DNA of 64,000 nucleotides from Spirochaetaceae bacterium (GCA_015493635.1 WGCU01000081.1:1-64000); one strand, 5' to 3'; positions 1-9,729 are shown, counted from the stretch's first letter. The notes: generated from the sequence alone by a model not told the origin. A program made the numbers and translations.

Positions 1-19
1 GTCTATCAATTTGATTCAT
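1..19 (-). CDS. Start of a divergent gene, cut by the window edge
   Basis: On the minus strand an ATG at 19-17 opens a frame reading M-N-Q-I-D-R before the window ends. A strong ribosome-binding sequence (GGAGGGG, positions 27-21) lies just upstream, and a plausible promoter sits further upstream. Nothing can be said of the product from six residues. It would be transcribed away from yebC, so the first 200 bases form a divergent promoter region. Confidence 0.4.
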
Positions 20-68
20 AGTCCCCTCCATTATAGCACACGTCATACTGAACGCAATACATACGTCC

Positions 69-96
69 AGTATAGCACAAAAAAACAGATTGACAA
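69..96 (-). promoter_or_regulatory. Candidate promoter of the divergent left-edge gene
   Basis: Reading the minus strand, TTGTCA (96-91) and TATACT (74-69) are separated by 16 bases, close to the sigma-70 consensus. Transcription would start near 62 and leave a short leader containing the GGAGGGG site before the ATG at 19. A second perfect TATAAT (35-30, minus) lies too close to the start codon to leave the ribosome site in the message. The 9-base sequence TATAGCACA occurs directly repeated at 32-40 and 71-79. Confidence 0.35.
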
Positions 97-150
97 AGGG
101 TAAAACGATATATAAACAAAATTGTCGTACACCCTCAAATTTCCCTTACC

Positions 151-180
151 TTGACACCCTATTTTTAACTGTGCTATTTT
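151..180 (+). promoter_or_regulatory. Candidate sigma-70 promoter of yebC-ruvCAB-queA
   Basis: A perfect -35 hexamer TTGACA (151-156) is followed 18 bases later by TATTTT (175-180). Initiation near 187 would leave about 23 bases before the yebC ATG at 210, enough to include its GGAG ribosome site. Another TTGACA at 90-95 with TATAAA at 111-116 (15-base spacing) is a weaker alternative. Confidence 0.45.
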
Positions 181-209
181 TGATTAATACTATTATTGAA
201 GGAGTTACT

Positions 210-959
210 ATGTCCGGCCACAGTAAATGGGCGAGTATAAAACATAAAAAAGGCGCTATCGATGCAAAAAGAGGAAAAATTTTTACCAAAATTATTAAAG
301 AGATTACCGTTGCTGCGCGCCTTGGCGGCGGAGAAATAGAATCTAATCCGCGGCTGAGAACTGTTGTTCTGAAAGCTAAAGCGGAAAATATGCCGAAAGA
401 CAACATTGAAAGAGCAATAAAAAAAGGCACAGGAGACCTTGAAGGGGTTGATTACGTTGAGGGAACCTACGAGGGATACGGCCCGGGAGGCGTCGCCATA
501 CTCATCGACACCCTGACAGACAACAAAAACCGGACAGCAGCCGATATCAGGAGCATCCTCAGCAAAAACGGCGGGAACCTGGGAGAGACGGGATGTGTAT
601 CGTACCTTTTTCAGAGAAAAGGGCTTATTACTTTCAGTGCTGATACGTACAGTGAAGACGAAATATTCGAAGCAGCCCTTGAAGCCGGTGCTGAAGATGT
701 TTCTACGGAAGAGGGTGTTATAGAGGTTATAACTGATCCTGATGATTTTAATACGGTTCTGGAAGCGTTACAGGAAGCGGGAAAAGAAACGCTTTCAGCA
801 GAAATAACTAAAATTCCCGACGCGACGATTACGTTACCGGATGATAAAACAAGGAAAGCACTTCGGCTTATCGAAAAAATTGATGATCATGAAGATGTAC
901 AGTCTGTTTCTACAAATCTTGAAATTCCCGAAGGGTTCGATCCTGATATCGAAGAATAG
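210..959 (+). CDS. yebC: YebC/PmpR family protein (TACO1 family)
   Basis: This 249-residue protein belongs to the YebC/TACO1 family. Members act on translation of difficult sequences such as proline stretches, and some were described as DNA-binding transcription regulators. The N terminus [14 protein letters not shown] is the family signature, and the length fits the usual 240-250 residues. The open frame extends upstream to position 90, but the signature methionine at 210 has a GGAG site five bases before it, so I start there. It heads an operon: ruvC begins at the base after its stop codon. The yebC-ruvC pairing is common in bacteria. Confidence 0.96.
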   Translation: MSGHSKWASIKHKKGAIDAKRGKIFTKIIKEITVAARLGGGEIESNPRLRTVVLKAKAENMPKDNIERAIKKGTGDLEGVDYVEGTYEGYGPGGVAILIDTLTDNKNRTAADIRSILSKNGGNLGETGCVSYLFQRKGLITFSADTYSEDEIFEAALEAGAEDVSTEEGVIEVITDPDDFNTVLEALQEAGKETLSAEITKIPDATITLPDDKTRKALRLIEKIDDHEDVQSVSTNLEIPEGFDPDIEE

Positions 960-1454
960 ATGAAGCGGATTCTGGGAATTGATCCCGGTTTTGCAGCAAC
1001 AGGCTGGGGGATTGTTGATGTCTCCGGTACACGGTTTAACCATATTAGTCATGGGTATATTAAAACACTTCCTTCTGATGCTATTGGTTTTCGACTGGAT
1101 TTTATATTTCGGAATATTGTTGATATTATCGATGAATACCATCCGGTCTGTGCGGGAATAGAGGAAATATTTTTCGCACGTAACAAGGTAAGTGCACTGC
1201 CGGTGGCTCAGGCTAAAGGAGTGATTCTACTGGCTCTTGAACAAAACGGTATAAACACAGTTTCCTATACCCCGCTGCAGATTAAACAGGCACTTACCGG
1301 AAACGGTAGAGCAGATAAAAATCAGGTTCAGGATATGGTAAAACTGCTTTTGGGGTTAAAAGAGGCCATAAAGCCCGATCACTCTGCAGATGCCCTTGCA
1401 GCTGCAATCTGTTATCACAATAACAGTACCATGGAGGATTACAGCCGTGATTAA
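960..1454 (+). CDS. ruvC: Holliday junction resolvase RuvC
   Basis: RuvC cuts four-way DNA junctions produced by recombination, working with the RuvAB branch-migration motor. The 164-residue protein starts M-K-R-I-L-G-I-D-P-G, giving the first catalytic aspartate (Asp8). A-G-I-E-E carries a catalytic glutamate, and the C-terminal D-H-S-A-D-A carries the remaining acidic residues. Length matches the family (about 160-175). The ATG abuts the yebC stop codon, and the 3' end overlaps the ruvA start, so the three are probably translated from one message. Nothing unusual is seen. Confidence 0.96.
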   Translation: MKRILGIDPGFAATGWGIVDVSGTRFNHISHGYIKTLPSDAIGFRLDFIFRNIVDIIDEYHPVCAGIEEIFFARNKVSALPVAQAKGVILLALEQNGINTVSYTPLQIKQALTGNGRADKNQVQDMVKLLLGLKEAIKPDHSADALAAAICYHNNSTMEDYSRD

Positions 1455-2037
1455 CAGTATTACCGGACAATATACCGGAAGAAACGGAGCATTGCTCTTT
1501 ATTGCTCTAAACGGCATTGAATGGAGCCTTGAATGTACGGAAAATACTGCTGCGTACGCCGCATCACACAAGGATACTGTCAGGATATACACCTATCTGC
1601 ATCACAAAGAAGATCATATGAAGCTCTATGGATTTGCAAATACCCGGGAACGGGAACTGTTTCTTGAACTTATAAAAGTATCAGGCATAGGACCGAAACA
1701 AGCCTTGAGGATGCTGTCAGGAATCGGAACCGATGAGCTTGTAACGGCTCTTGATGAAGGTAATACGGACCGTCTATCACTTATCCCCGGAATTGGGAAA
1801 AAGACAGCTGCAAAAATAGTACTCTCTCTGCGGGGGAAACTTAAGCTTGAGGCAGAGAAAAATGAGAAGGAAGTTTTCCCCGATCTCGTTGAAGCACTTA
1901 TTGGAATGGGATTTGACCGGAGAAGCGCCCGTAAAGCACTGCTGGAAATTTCCAGCCGCCCGGAAATTTCCGACCTTCCTGAAGAGGTGAAAGAGAAGCA
2001 ATTGTTCAGGGAAGCTATAGTATTTTTAAGCTCATAA
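1447..2037 (+). CDS. ruvA: Holliday junction branch-migration subunit RuvA
   Basis: RuvA binds the Holliday junction as a tetramer and loads the RuvB motor. I start at GTG 1447, because the product then begins (V/M)-I-N-S-I-T-G-Q like other RuvA proteins and GGAGG sits nine bases upstream. The start overlaps the ruvC stop. The 196-residue product has the N-terminal OB fold, two helix-hairpin-helix motifs (V-S-G-I-G-P-K and I-P-G-I-G-K-K-T-A), and a C-terminal helical domain (A-L-I-G-M-G-F) that contacts RuvB. An upstream ATG at 1390 would only read through ruvC. Confidence 0.95.
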   Translation: MINSITGQYTGRNGALLFIALNGIEWSLECTENTAAYAASHKDTVRIYTYLHHKEDHMKLYGFANTRERELFLELIKVSGIGPKQALRMLSGIGTDELVTALDEGNTDRLSLIPGIGKKTAAKIVLSLRGKLKLEAEKNEKEVFPDLVEALIGMGFDRRSARKALLEISSRPEISDLPEEVKEKQLFREAIVFLSS

Positions 2038-2046
2038 GGTTTATAC

Positions 2047-3081
2047 TTGCGTATGGATACTAAAGAACCTTTTTTAACTCCCACCTATAAAGCTGATGAA
2101 GACCGCAGGGAAGGTTCACTGCGTCCGCAGTTTCTTAAAGACTTTCAAGGGCAGCAGGAACTGAAAGATAACCTTTCAGTGTTTATAAAGGCTGCCCATG
2201 AACGGGAAGAAAGCCTGGATCATATATTCTTAAGCGGTCCTCCCGGTCTGGGTAAAACAACCCTTGCGGGAATAATGGCCAATGAGATGGGAAGCGAGTT
2301 TAAGGTTACCTCAGCGCCTGCCCTCGATAAACCAAAGGACCTTGCGGGAATTTTAACAACGATAGGTGAGGGTAGTGTTTTTTTTATCGATGAAATTCAC
2401 CGCCTCAAACCGGCAATAGAAGAAATGCTCTACATCGCAATGGAAGATTATGAAATAGACTGGATAATCGGGCAAGGACCTTCAGCACGGACGATACGGA
2501 TACCTATTCCCCCTTTTACCCTCATTGGAGCGACAACAAAGGCCGGTTCTGTTGCAAGTCCGCTTTACAGCAGATTCGGTATTTCTGTACGGATGGATTT
2601 TTATACTCATACAGACATAGAAAGCATAATAAAGCGTTCAGCCGGAATCCTGAAAATTCCCATAAAGGATGAAGCGGTTTCTCTTCTTGCCGGAAGCTCC
2701 CGGGGTACTCCGAGAGTTGCAAACCGTCTCTTGAGAAGAATGCGTGATTTTGCACAGGTTATCGGGAATGGTACTATCGATACCAACACAGTAAAAACAG
2801 GTCTTGACCGGTTAAAGATCGATAATTACGGCCTTGAAAAGCATGATAGAGAGATTTTACGCACCATAATTACCCAGTACCGGGGCGGACCTGTCGGAGC
2901 TGAAACACTGGCAATCTCAGTGGGAGAAGCTATAGAATCCCTGGAAGACTTTTACGAACCATATCTCATTCAGCGCGGATTTCTTACAAGAACTCCGCGG
3001 GGAAGAATGGTTACAGATATGGCATACAAACATCTTAATATTGAGAGACAAAAAAATGAAAACCAGCGAGTTCTTTTTTGA
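2047..3081 (+). CDS. ruvB: Holliday junction branch-migration ATPase RuvB
   Basis: RuvB is the hexameric AAA+ motor that drives branch migration. The 344-residue protein has Walker [10 protein letters not shown], Walker B F-I-D-E-I-H-R-L, a sensor region G-A-T-T, an arginine finger region (S-R-F-G-I), and a C-terminal winged helix ending in R-T-P-R-G-R. Start is either TTG 2047, with AAGG about eight bases upstream, or ATG 2053 two codons later. The TTG has the better ribosome-site spacing. Its 3' end overlaps queA. Confidence 0.96.
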   Translation: MRMDTKEPFLTPTYKADEDRREGSLRPQFLKDFQGQQELKDNLSVFIKAAHEREESLDHIFLSGPPGLGKTTLAGIMANEMGSEFKVTSAPALDKPKDLAGILTTIGEGSVFFIDEIHRLKPAIEEMLYIAMEDYEIDWIIGQGPSARTIRIPIPPFTLIGATTKAGSVASPLYSRFGISVRMDFYTHTDIESIIKRSAGILKIPIKDEAVSLLAGSSRGTPRVANRLLRRMRDFAQVIGNGTIDTNTVKTGLDRLKIDNYGLEKHDREILRTIITQYRGGPVGAETLAISVGEAIESLEDFYEPYLIQRGFLTRTPRGRMVTDMAYKHLNIERQKNENQRVLF

Positions 3082-4072
3082 CCTTCCCCGGGAGCTGATA
3101 GCTCAGAATCCATCAGAGAAAAGGGGAGCATCAAGACTTCTTGTTCTCAACAGGACAACAGGTTCATTATCGCACTCCATGATGAAGGATTTTCCGGATT
3201 ATGTTCAAGATAACACCCTTGTCGTTGTCAACAATTCAAAAGTACGGAAAGCCCGTCTATACGGAAAATCCGAGACAGGCGGCATGGTAGAATTTCTCCT
3301 TACAAAACGTATTGATGATACAACATGGCTTTCTATCGTATCAAAAAAGAAAAAACAGCATAAAGGCAAAAAATACATTTTCCCCGGTAACTCCAGGGCT
3401 GTTATTCTGGAAGAAGAGGGGGATTTGAGGAGGATACGGTTCTCCCGGACAGTTGATGATGAGTATCTTGACCAGTACGGGCATATTCCTCTCCCTCCCT
3501 ACATAAAACGGAAGGACACAGAGAAGGACTGGATACGGTATCAGACAATCTATGCTGAAAATCCCGGTTCAACAGCAGCTCCCACAGCCGGGCTGCATTT
3601 TACGGAAGAAATTCTCCATTCATTACAGAATAAAGGTGTATCTGTTGTCCCGGTAACACTTCATGTCGGTATGGGTACTTTTATTCCTGTCCGTACGGAA
3701 AATATAGAAGATCATCAGATGCATGAAGAAGAATACGAAATTTCTTCTGACAGTGCTGAGCAGATAAACAATGCCATTCGGGAAGGGAAAACCATTCTTG
3801 CCGTGGGGACAACATCCGTAAGGACCCTTGAATCAGCATGGAAAGAAGGGAAAGTACTGGCCGGGAAAAGAAGTACTGATATTTTTATATATCCAGGCTA
3901 CCATTTTAAAGTCGTTAATCAGATGTTGACAAATTTTCACACCCCTGATTCAAGCCTCATTGTTCTTGTTTCAGCATTTGCCGGGAAAGAGCAGATAAAA
4001 ACAGCTTACGCGGAAGCTATTGAACGTCGTTACCGTTTTTTTTCTTACGGAGATGCAATGTTTATTCAGTAA
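3056..4072 (+). CDS. queA: S-adenosylmethionine:tRNA ribosyltransferase-isomerase QueA
   Basis: QueA transfers and rearranges the ribosyl part of S-adenosylmethionine onto preQ1 in tRNA, making epoxyqueuosine. The 338-residue protein begins [11 protein letters not shown] and contains family blocks P-T-A-G-L-H-F-T and L-H-V-G-M-G-T-F, plus N-F-H-T-P near the C terminus. The ATG at 3056 lies inside the last codons of ruvB. An in-frame TTG at 3041 would add five residues without family support. Tgt, which acts earlier in the same pathway, is encoded at 28118. The gene ends flush against a convergent gene with no spacer. Confidence 0.95.
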   Translation: MKTSEFFFDLPRELIAQNPSEKRGASRLLVLNRTTGSLSHSMMKDFPDYVQDNTLVVVNNSKVRKARLYGKSETGGMVEFLLTKRIDDTTWLSIVSKKKKQHKGKKYIFPGNSRAVILEEEGDLRRIRFSRTVDDEYLDQYGHIPLPPYIKRKDTEKDWIRYQTIYAENPGSTAAPTAGLHFTEEILHSLQNKGVSVVPVTLHVGMGTFIPVRTENIEDHQMHEEEYEISSDSAEQINNAIREGKTILAVGTTSVRTLESAWKEGKVLAGKRSTDIFIYPGYHFKVVNQMLTNFHTPDSSLIVLVSAFAGKEQIKTAYAEAIERRYRFFSYGDAMFIQ

Positions 4073-4681
4073 TCAGTAAGTAGAAGCATCCATGGCTTCG
4101 AACTGTTTTCGTACTTTATCGAGATGAGATAGATCGTTGTCTAAGAAATCCTTATAATCAAGTTCACCAGAAAGGATACGAATCCGTTCATCTTCCCAAA
4201 ACTGAATATTCTCAAGAAAATAGTAATGAACTTTTTTCAATTTCTGTACCCATATAAGGGCTTCTTTCCAGTAGTATTCTGCAGTTTTATAGTAACTTTC
4301 CGCGATATTTAAACTTTTTAACGTATCATCTTTCCAGGGAGCATTAAAAAAGTATGCAGTCTGTTTATCATAGGATCGAGCCAGATGGCGGTACTGCTCT
4401 ACAAGTTTCAAATTAACATGCATATAGAACAGATATCGGTACCGTTCCCACTCTTTTTTATTATCTATCTTTGTCAGGGCATTAAGAGGATTTACAAAGG
4501 GTCTGCCCAATGCCTGTTCCAGGAACCATATATTTCCTGTGTAGTCCTCAGGGTACTGATAGAGGTTCTGATGGTAAAGCTTGTAGTATTCTTCTGCATA
4601 CAAAAGTTTGTAGGAAAATGAGGGGACTACAAAACTTAAAAACAGAATAAAGACAAGAAGTATTCGTTTCACACTTACCAT
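4073..4681 (-). CDS. Exported protein of unknown function
   Basis: I do not recognise a named family. The 202-residue product starts with basic residues and a hydrophobic stretch (I-L-L-V-F-I-L-F-L-S-F-V-V-P) ending S-F-S-Y, a likely Sec signal peptide. The mature part is about 180 residues, rich in Tyr, Trp, Lys and Leu, with helical repeats such as A-E-S-Y-Y-K-T-A-E-Y-Y-W-K-E-A that look TPR- or coiled-coil-like. It begins nine bases after the tmk stop, so it is probably co-transcribed with tmk. Its stop codon abuts that of queA. A periplasmic role is inferred only from the signal peptide. Confidence 0.75.
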   Translation of the reverse strand: MVSVKRILLVFILFLSFVVPSFSYKLLYAEEYYKLYHQNLYQYPEDYTGNIWFLEQALGRPFVNPLNALTKIDNKKEWERYRYLFYMHVNLKLVEQYRHLARSYDKQTAYFFNAPWKDDTLKSLNIAESYYKTAEYYWKEALIWVQKLKKVHYYFLENIQFWEDERIRILSGELDYKDFLDNDLSHLDKVRKQFEAMDASTY

Positions 4682-4690
4682 TATCGGGAT

Positions 4691-5308
4691 TTAGATCAAA
4701 AGACTCCATATAATTTTCTCAAGTTCATTTTTAGAAAGTGTTCCATCAAGATAATGCACGATCATCCCTGTATCAGCATATAATGAAACTGCTTTAAGAT
4801 AATTATCACGTATCTGCTGCTGGAGCGCTGTATCTTCAAAGATTTCAAGTTCTTCCCGGATGGATAACCTGTCCCGGCAGACATGTTCCGGTACATCAAG
4901 AAAAAAAAGATGCTCCGGAAGAGGGAAGTCCTTATTAAGCATTAAAACCTGTTCATAGCCGAATTTCAGGGACTGGTACGCGAGGGAAGAAAATAAATAC
5001 CGGTCAGAAATTACTTTAACACCTTTCCTGCAGAGTGTTAGGATACCCTTTTGCTCGTTGTAAAGATGTTCATGCCTGTCAGCGGCAAATAACTTGGCCA
5101 GAGTCCCGGGAGCTACTGATTCTTCCCCTTTGAGAACTTTTCTAATTGCTTTTCCAATAAAGCTTTTTGTCGGTTCACAGTCAGCTCTGCACGGGATATC
5201 CTTTTTCGTAAAGTTTGCTTTGAGCAGATTGGTCTGGGTTGTTGTACCGGAACCGTCAAGACCTTCAAATACTATAAAATTTGTTATTATTTCCTGTTTA
5301 TTTTTCAC
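4691..5308 (-). CDS. tmk: Thymidylate kinase (P-loop lysine replaced)
   Basis: Thymidylate kinase phosphorylates dTMP to dTDP. The product shows F-I-V-F-E-G-L-D-G-S-G-T-T-T-Q near its N terminus, the D-R-Y motif with S-S-L-A-Y-Q-S, and the family's overall layout at about 205 residues. The P-loop is odd: where kinases have G-x-G-K-(S/T)-T this has G-S-G-T-T-T, so the usual lysine is threonine (residue 22). No ATG is in frame. GTG 5308 gives a normal-length N terminus; TTG at 5326 and 5344 are alternatives. The gene is divergent from tamB and followed by the exported protein. Confidence 0.88.
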   Translation of the reverse strand: MKNKQEIITNFIVFEGLDGSGTTTQTNLLKANFTKKDIPCRADCEPTKSFIGKAIRKVLKGEESVAPGTLAKLFAADRHEHLYNEQKGILTLCRKGVKVISDRYLFSSLAYQSLKFGYEQVLMLNKDFPLPEHLFFLDVPEHVCRDRLSIREELEIFEDTALQQQIRDNYLKAVSLYADTGMIVHYLDGTLSKNELEKIIWSLLI

Positions 5309-5330
5309 GGTAACATAATGGCACAAGAGA

Positions 5331-5380
5331 TTGAAAAATTTCAATATACGATATACTCTTAAGAGACGAATACCTGTTAA
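5331..5380. promoter_or_regulatory. Divergent promoter region between tmk and tamB
   Basis: This AT-rich spacer holds TATACT (5352-5357, plus) with TTGAAA (5331-5336) 15 bases upstream, and TTAACA (5380-5375, minus) facing tmk. The elements are near consensus but the spacings are not ideal, so this is only a likely location for back-to-back promoters. If the minus element is used, transcription would begin close to the tmk start, which favours the downstream GTG at 5308. Confidence 0.25.
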
Positions 5381-5400
5381 TTAATATATGAGGCATTATA

Positions 5401-8400
5401 CTGAAACTTAAAGAACCGCACATTCATATCCTGCAGATATCATCTTTTATTATTCTCATGGGTATAACAGTACTTCTTCTTGCTCCATTACAAAAAAAAA
5501 TTGACGCAAAAATTAATCATATTAAAGAACAGTCAATCATTTCTCTCGAAAAAAAACTTGACCGCAAGATATCATACCGCTCAATTTCCCCCTCTTTCTT
5601 CATGTTTCTGGAATTACGAAATGTAGTCGTAAAGAATATTGACGGACATTCAAACCTGGTTTCTATCGGGAAGGTACGGATTCATTATAATTTGTTCAAA
5701 ATACTCAAGGGTGAAATTACCCAGGCTATTGAAGGTATTACCCTCGTCACATCAGATTTTTCTATTGATAGTAACGAGAATTCAGATCTTATAAGTATGA
5801 TAAAAACGTTATTTCATGGAAACAAAGGAGAGAGGAGTGAACTGCCGCAGCTTACCCTTACAGGAAAGAATATATCGGTCACTATTAAATCAGGCAATGA
5901 CCTTGTTACCTTGAACCATCTATTTTTCACCCTGAAAAATACCAATACAACAATACAATATTCCCTTAAAGGACAGTTTTCCGGACACACGGGAACGTTC
6001 AGTACGTTTAAATATTTTAATATAAACTTGGTAAAAACAAATTTTAAAGTTTTTGGAACAAGCAATACATCTCTATCCTCTCTTAATGCCCGGTTACTTT
6101 TAAGAAACGTTCAATCAAATCTTTTCTCCTTGAAAAATCTTTCCCTTCTTATTCAACGGGACAAAAACAGTCTCTTTGTTCGAAAGATAGAGGACAGTTC
6201 TCCCCTGGATCTTGAGGTAAAATATAACATTATCCGTCAGGTTCTCAATATTTCCGTACTATCTGAAAAATTTATCCCTTCGGATTATATTTCTCCATCT
6301 AACAGCCATAATAAATATTATTCTCTTCTTTCAGCTGCTTATACTACCAATATCCAGCTGCAGTACACTTTTACCGATAAATTACTTACCTATACAGGGT
6401 CCATAAAAACAACAGGTAAAAAATCTCCTGTACTGGGAAATTATACTCTTGCTTCTAGAATAAAGGGTAATAATAAGCGTATTAAGTTTACCTATCTTTC
6501 TCTTTTATCTTCATTTGGAACAATGACCTATACCGGGGATTTTCTTTTTAGCAAATGGGAACCGGACGGTATACTTCAGGTAAAAAATATAAAGGTGAAA
6601 GGCTATTCCATATCAACAGTACTCCATTTTATCCGAAAAAATGAAGTACTGGAAATCAACAGTACCCGAATTGCCATAAATGATCTCCTATTATCAGATA
6701 TTACAGGAACGGTCAAAGGATATAAGAATGATATCGGCTATTCTCTCTCTTTCACTCTTCCCGATTTGTTACAAAGTCAGAATAATTTTTCTCTGGACGG
6801 CAGTTTCCAGATAAAACCTTCTCCTGAACTGCAGATGAACATATCCACCCGGGATGTCCCGATTGCACCCTTTCTTACGTTCATCAAGGATCTAAAAGTA
6901 CCAATTCCGAAGATAATAAAAAACATTTACGTCAATTCAGATTCTTATCTGGATACAGATTTTAATAAAACATCTTTTTCCATCATAAAAATGCAGATGT
7001 ATGACAGTGAAAATAAAAATAATGCATTACAATTTAATGCATCAGGAAACAATGACGGATTTCAAATTTCCAATCTGGTATTCCTATGGGCCGGAGAAAG
7101 ACTTACCGGTACGGTAAATCTTATTAAAAAAGGGAACACTTTTTTTGTAAAGAGTAATTCTGTTTTTAATACCTATCCGTTTAAATTTGACCTTACCTAT
7201 AATCAATATGGCATTTTTGTAAATGGTGATTACGGTTTCAGCCTGGCATATCTTTTCTCAAACAAGGGAGCAAACTTTATGCTTCACTGTGACGCGTTAC
7301 CAATACCGCTGCGCGGGAAGGTAACAGAAGTTACCGTGGACACAAGCGGGTACTATTTTAATGAAGCAAATTGGAAAATTCTGCTTAACACAGTACTTTT
7401 AAAGAATCTTCCCTTTCCCATCCCGGAGAATAAACTGAAAGTTTCAGGAGATATAACTCAAGACAGGATTGAATTTAAAACCCTGCTGTATGAAGATTTA
7501 CTGTCTCAGTTAACAGGAACTGCTTCATATACCTACAACCTTCATGAAAAAACCATTTCAGGAAGTATACAGGTTTCTAATGTAGAAAAAAATGAAACCT
7601 ATGCAGCGCAGGGTTCCTATTCCGGTAATAATCTCGATGTAACATCCATTGTTACCAACGCTCCTATTAAACGATTTAAAAGTTTTGGGTTATCCGGTCT
7701 TGTATCAGGAAATATTAATATAAAGGGACCTTTGCTCAATCCGAACATTCTTCTCTCTCTCAAGGTAGATAATGGCTTATTACAGTCAAACCCCTTTGAA
7801 ATGAACTCAACCATTCAGGTAAAGAATAGAGATATTCTCCTGAAAAGTTTCAAAGGAAAGTATAATGAAGCTGTTTTTACAAAGGGGAAGGGAGGACTTG
7901 ACATACAGAAGGGCAATTTCTCATTCTCAACCCTCTATTCAGGTAATGTGGGGGGGCACAAGGTATCGTCCAGCCTCTCATTCAGCGGAATATTTTCTCT
8001 TCCCGCCATAAAACAGGATATATCCCTTTCTGAACTTTTTAAACGCCCCTTTACTTCGGTTTTTACTTCGAAAAACGGAGAAGTTGATTTAAAGAAAGCA
8101 AAAAACTGGAAAATGTCATTACGCCGGGATAAGAATAATACCATTATGTTTAACGGCGGTCCCGGAGAAAGTATTTCCGGAAAAGTATTTCAAACAGGTG
8201 AGTTCAATGTCAACATGGCTGAAGGCTTTCCCATTAGCGGGAACCTTTCCGGAAAAGTGCAGAATGGAAAAATTATTGCAGTTCTGGAAAAATCAGAAAT
8301 TCAACTATCGGTGCTTAATATCATTAAAATAGAGGGATTCAGATTTACTACCGGCACAGCTTACGGCAAAGTCACGGTAAAAGGACCGGTAACAGACCCG

Positions 8401-9717
8401 GGTTTCTTTGGTACATTGAAGGTTATCGGTGCATCGGGAGAATTGAGCTATCTTGTAGATGCAATACAACCCTTTAATACAAGCATTGTTTTTAATGATA
8501 AAGATATGCATATAGAGGCTGCAGATTTAAAATCAGGTAATGCTACCGTACGGACAGAAGCTGATTTTACCTTTACGAAATGGATTCCAACTGTTTATAC
8601 CATCCAATTTATTTCCCGGGGAACTAACAGTATCCATGTTATCTACAAAGTTTCTTCAATTGGTCTTGGGGTAAACGGTTATGCCCATGGAACCTTTATT
8701 CTGAAAGGCAGCCCCGCAAATCTGGATTTGAGCGGTGATCTTACGGTAAATAACTGTGTTATCGCTCTTGGAGAAAAAAAAGTAACTTCAACAGGCGGAT
8801 CGGGTACATCTACATCAGTAAATATTAATTTTACCACCGGCCGCAAAGTAGAGTTTCTATGGCCGTCTTCAGCCCTTCCTATTTTAAAAGCATATGCGGA
8901 TACAAACCAGTATCTTCATGTGCTCATGGATGGGAACAACGATACATACTCGATAAAAGGGACGATACAGGTAAAATACGGGGAAGTATATTACTTTCAA
9001 CGTAATTTCTATCTCACCCAGGGTGCCATTATTTTTGATGAAAATGAGATTGAATTTGATCCCCTCCTTGACTTCAAAGCGCAAATCAGGGAAGTCGACA
9101 GTAAAGGAGAAGTGGTAAACGTGTACATGATCCTTGATAAATCCCCCTTAAGCAGGTTTTCCCCCCGGTTCGAATCCGATCCGCCGCTCTCCACTGTTGA
9201 GATCATGTCAATGCTTGGTTCAAACGTGTTTGCACAACTGGGAGGAGAGAAAATAAATATCTCATCAGCACTCATGCTGACAGGAGATCTTGTAAGTCAG
9301 TTCAGTATTATGCGCGGATTTGAACAGAAGGTTAAGGATATTTTCAAACTTGATCTCTTTTCAATTCGTACCCAGATGATCCAGAACATCATTGTTGATC
9401 GATTTATAAATGAGCCTGCCTCGGGAAATAATTCCTCAGACTTGTTCAGCAAGTATCTTGACAATACCACCTTATATCTGGGAAAGTATTTCGGAAATAC
9501 ATTGTTTTTACAGACGATGGTTCAATTTGGAACGGATAGTCCCTTTGAGACTGAGCAAAACTCTTCTTCCAGACCGCTGCGGGTGCAGACAAGAGTAAGC
9601 CTTGAGTGGAAAACGCCGTTGTTCCTTCTTGATTTTTCAGTGGAACCGAATTTTCTTGATCCGGTTTCAAGTATTAATAACACAAGTCTCAGTCTATCCT
9701 GGGGCTACTCATACTAA
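5401..9717 (+). CDS. tamB: TamB-family translocation/lipid-transport protein (DUF490), non-ATG start likely
   Basis: TamB/YtfN proteins (AsmA-like, DUF490) span the periplasm from an inner-membrane anchor and help build the outer membrane. The product is about 1,440 residues: an N-terminal anchor, a long beta-rich body of repetitive strands, and a conserved C-terminal TamB domain (about the last 350 residues, with S-T-V-E-I-M-S-M-L-G). The first in-frame ATG (5458) would cut the anchor in half. The open frame continues upstream to 5392 and contains no ATG, GTG or TTG. CTG at 5401, seven bases after GAGG, would restore M-K-L-K-E-P-H followed by a full membrane segment, so I place the start there as an inference. 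bamA follows 12 bases after the stop. Confidence 0.88.
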   Translation: MKLKEPHIHILQISSFIILMGITVLLLAPLQKKIDAKINHIKEQSIISLEKKLDRKISYRSISPSFFMFLELRNVVVKNIDGHSNLVSIGKVRIHYNLFKILKGEITQAIEGITLVTSDFSIDSNENSDLISMIKTLFHGNKGERSELPQLTLTGKNISVTIKSGNDLVTLNHLFFTLKNTNTTIQYSLKGQFSGHTGTFSTFKYFNINLVKTNFKVFGTSNTSLSSLNARLLLRNVQSNLFSLKNLSLLIQRDKNSLFVRKIEDSSPLDLEVKYNIIRQVLNISVLSEKFIPSDYISPSNSHNKYYSLLSAAYTTNIQLQYTFTDKLLTYTGSIKTTGKKSPVLGNYTLASRIKGNNKRIKFTYLSLLSSFGTMTYTGDFLFSKWEPDGILQVKNIKVKGYSISTVLHFIRKNEVLEINSTRIAINDLLLSDITGTVKGYKNDIGYSLSFTLPDLLQSQNNFSLDGSFQIKPSPELQMNISTRDVPIAPFLTFIKDLKVPIPKIIKNIYVNSDSYLDTDFNKTSFSIIKMQMYDSENKNNALQFNASGNNDGFQISNLVFLWAGERLTGTVNLIKKGNTFFVKSNSVFNTYPFKFDLTYNQYGIFVNGDYGFSLAYLFSNKGANFMLHCDALPIPLRGKVTEVTVDTSGYYFNEANWKILLNTVLLKNLPFPIPENKLKVSGDITQDRIEFKTLLYEDLLSQLTGTASYTYNLHEKTISGSIQVSNVEKNETYAAQGSYSGNNLDVTSIVTNAPIKRFKSFGLSGLVSGNINIKGPLLNPNILLSLKVDNGLLQSNPFEMNSTIQVKNRDILLKSFKGKYNEAVFTKGKGGLDIQKGNFSFSTLYSGNVGGHKVSSSLSFSGIFSLPAIKQDISLSELFKRPFTSVFTSKNGEVDLKKAKNWKMSLRRDKNNTIMFNGGPGESISGKVFQTGEFNVNMAEGFPISGNLSGKVQNGKIIAVLEKSEIQLSVLNIIKIEGFRFTTGTAYGKVTVKGPVTDPGFFGTLKVIGASGELSYLVDAIQPFNTSIVFNDKDMHIEAADLKSGNATVRTEADFTFTKWIPTVYTIQFISRGTNSIHVIYKVSSIGLGVNGYAHGTFILKGSPANLDLSGDLTVNNCVIALGEKKVTSTGGSGTSTSVNINFTTGRKVEFLWPSSALPILKAYADTNQYLHVLMDGNNDTYSIKGTIQVKYGEVYYFQRNFYLTQGAIIFDENEIEFDPLLDFKAQIREVDSKGEVVNVYMILDKSPLSRFSPRFESDPPLSTVEIMSMLGSNVFAQLGGEKINISSALMLTGDLVSQFSIMRGFEQKVKDIFKLDLFSIRTQMIQNIIVDRFINEPASGNNSSDLFSKYLDNTTLYLGKYFGNTLFLQTMVQFGTDSPFETEQNSSSRPLRVQTRVSLEWKTPLFLLDFSVEPNFLDPVSSINNTSLSLSWGYSY

Positions 9718-9729
9718 TGAGGAGAGTAT

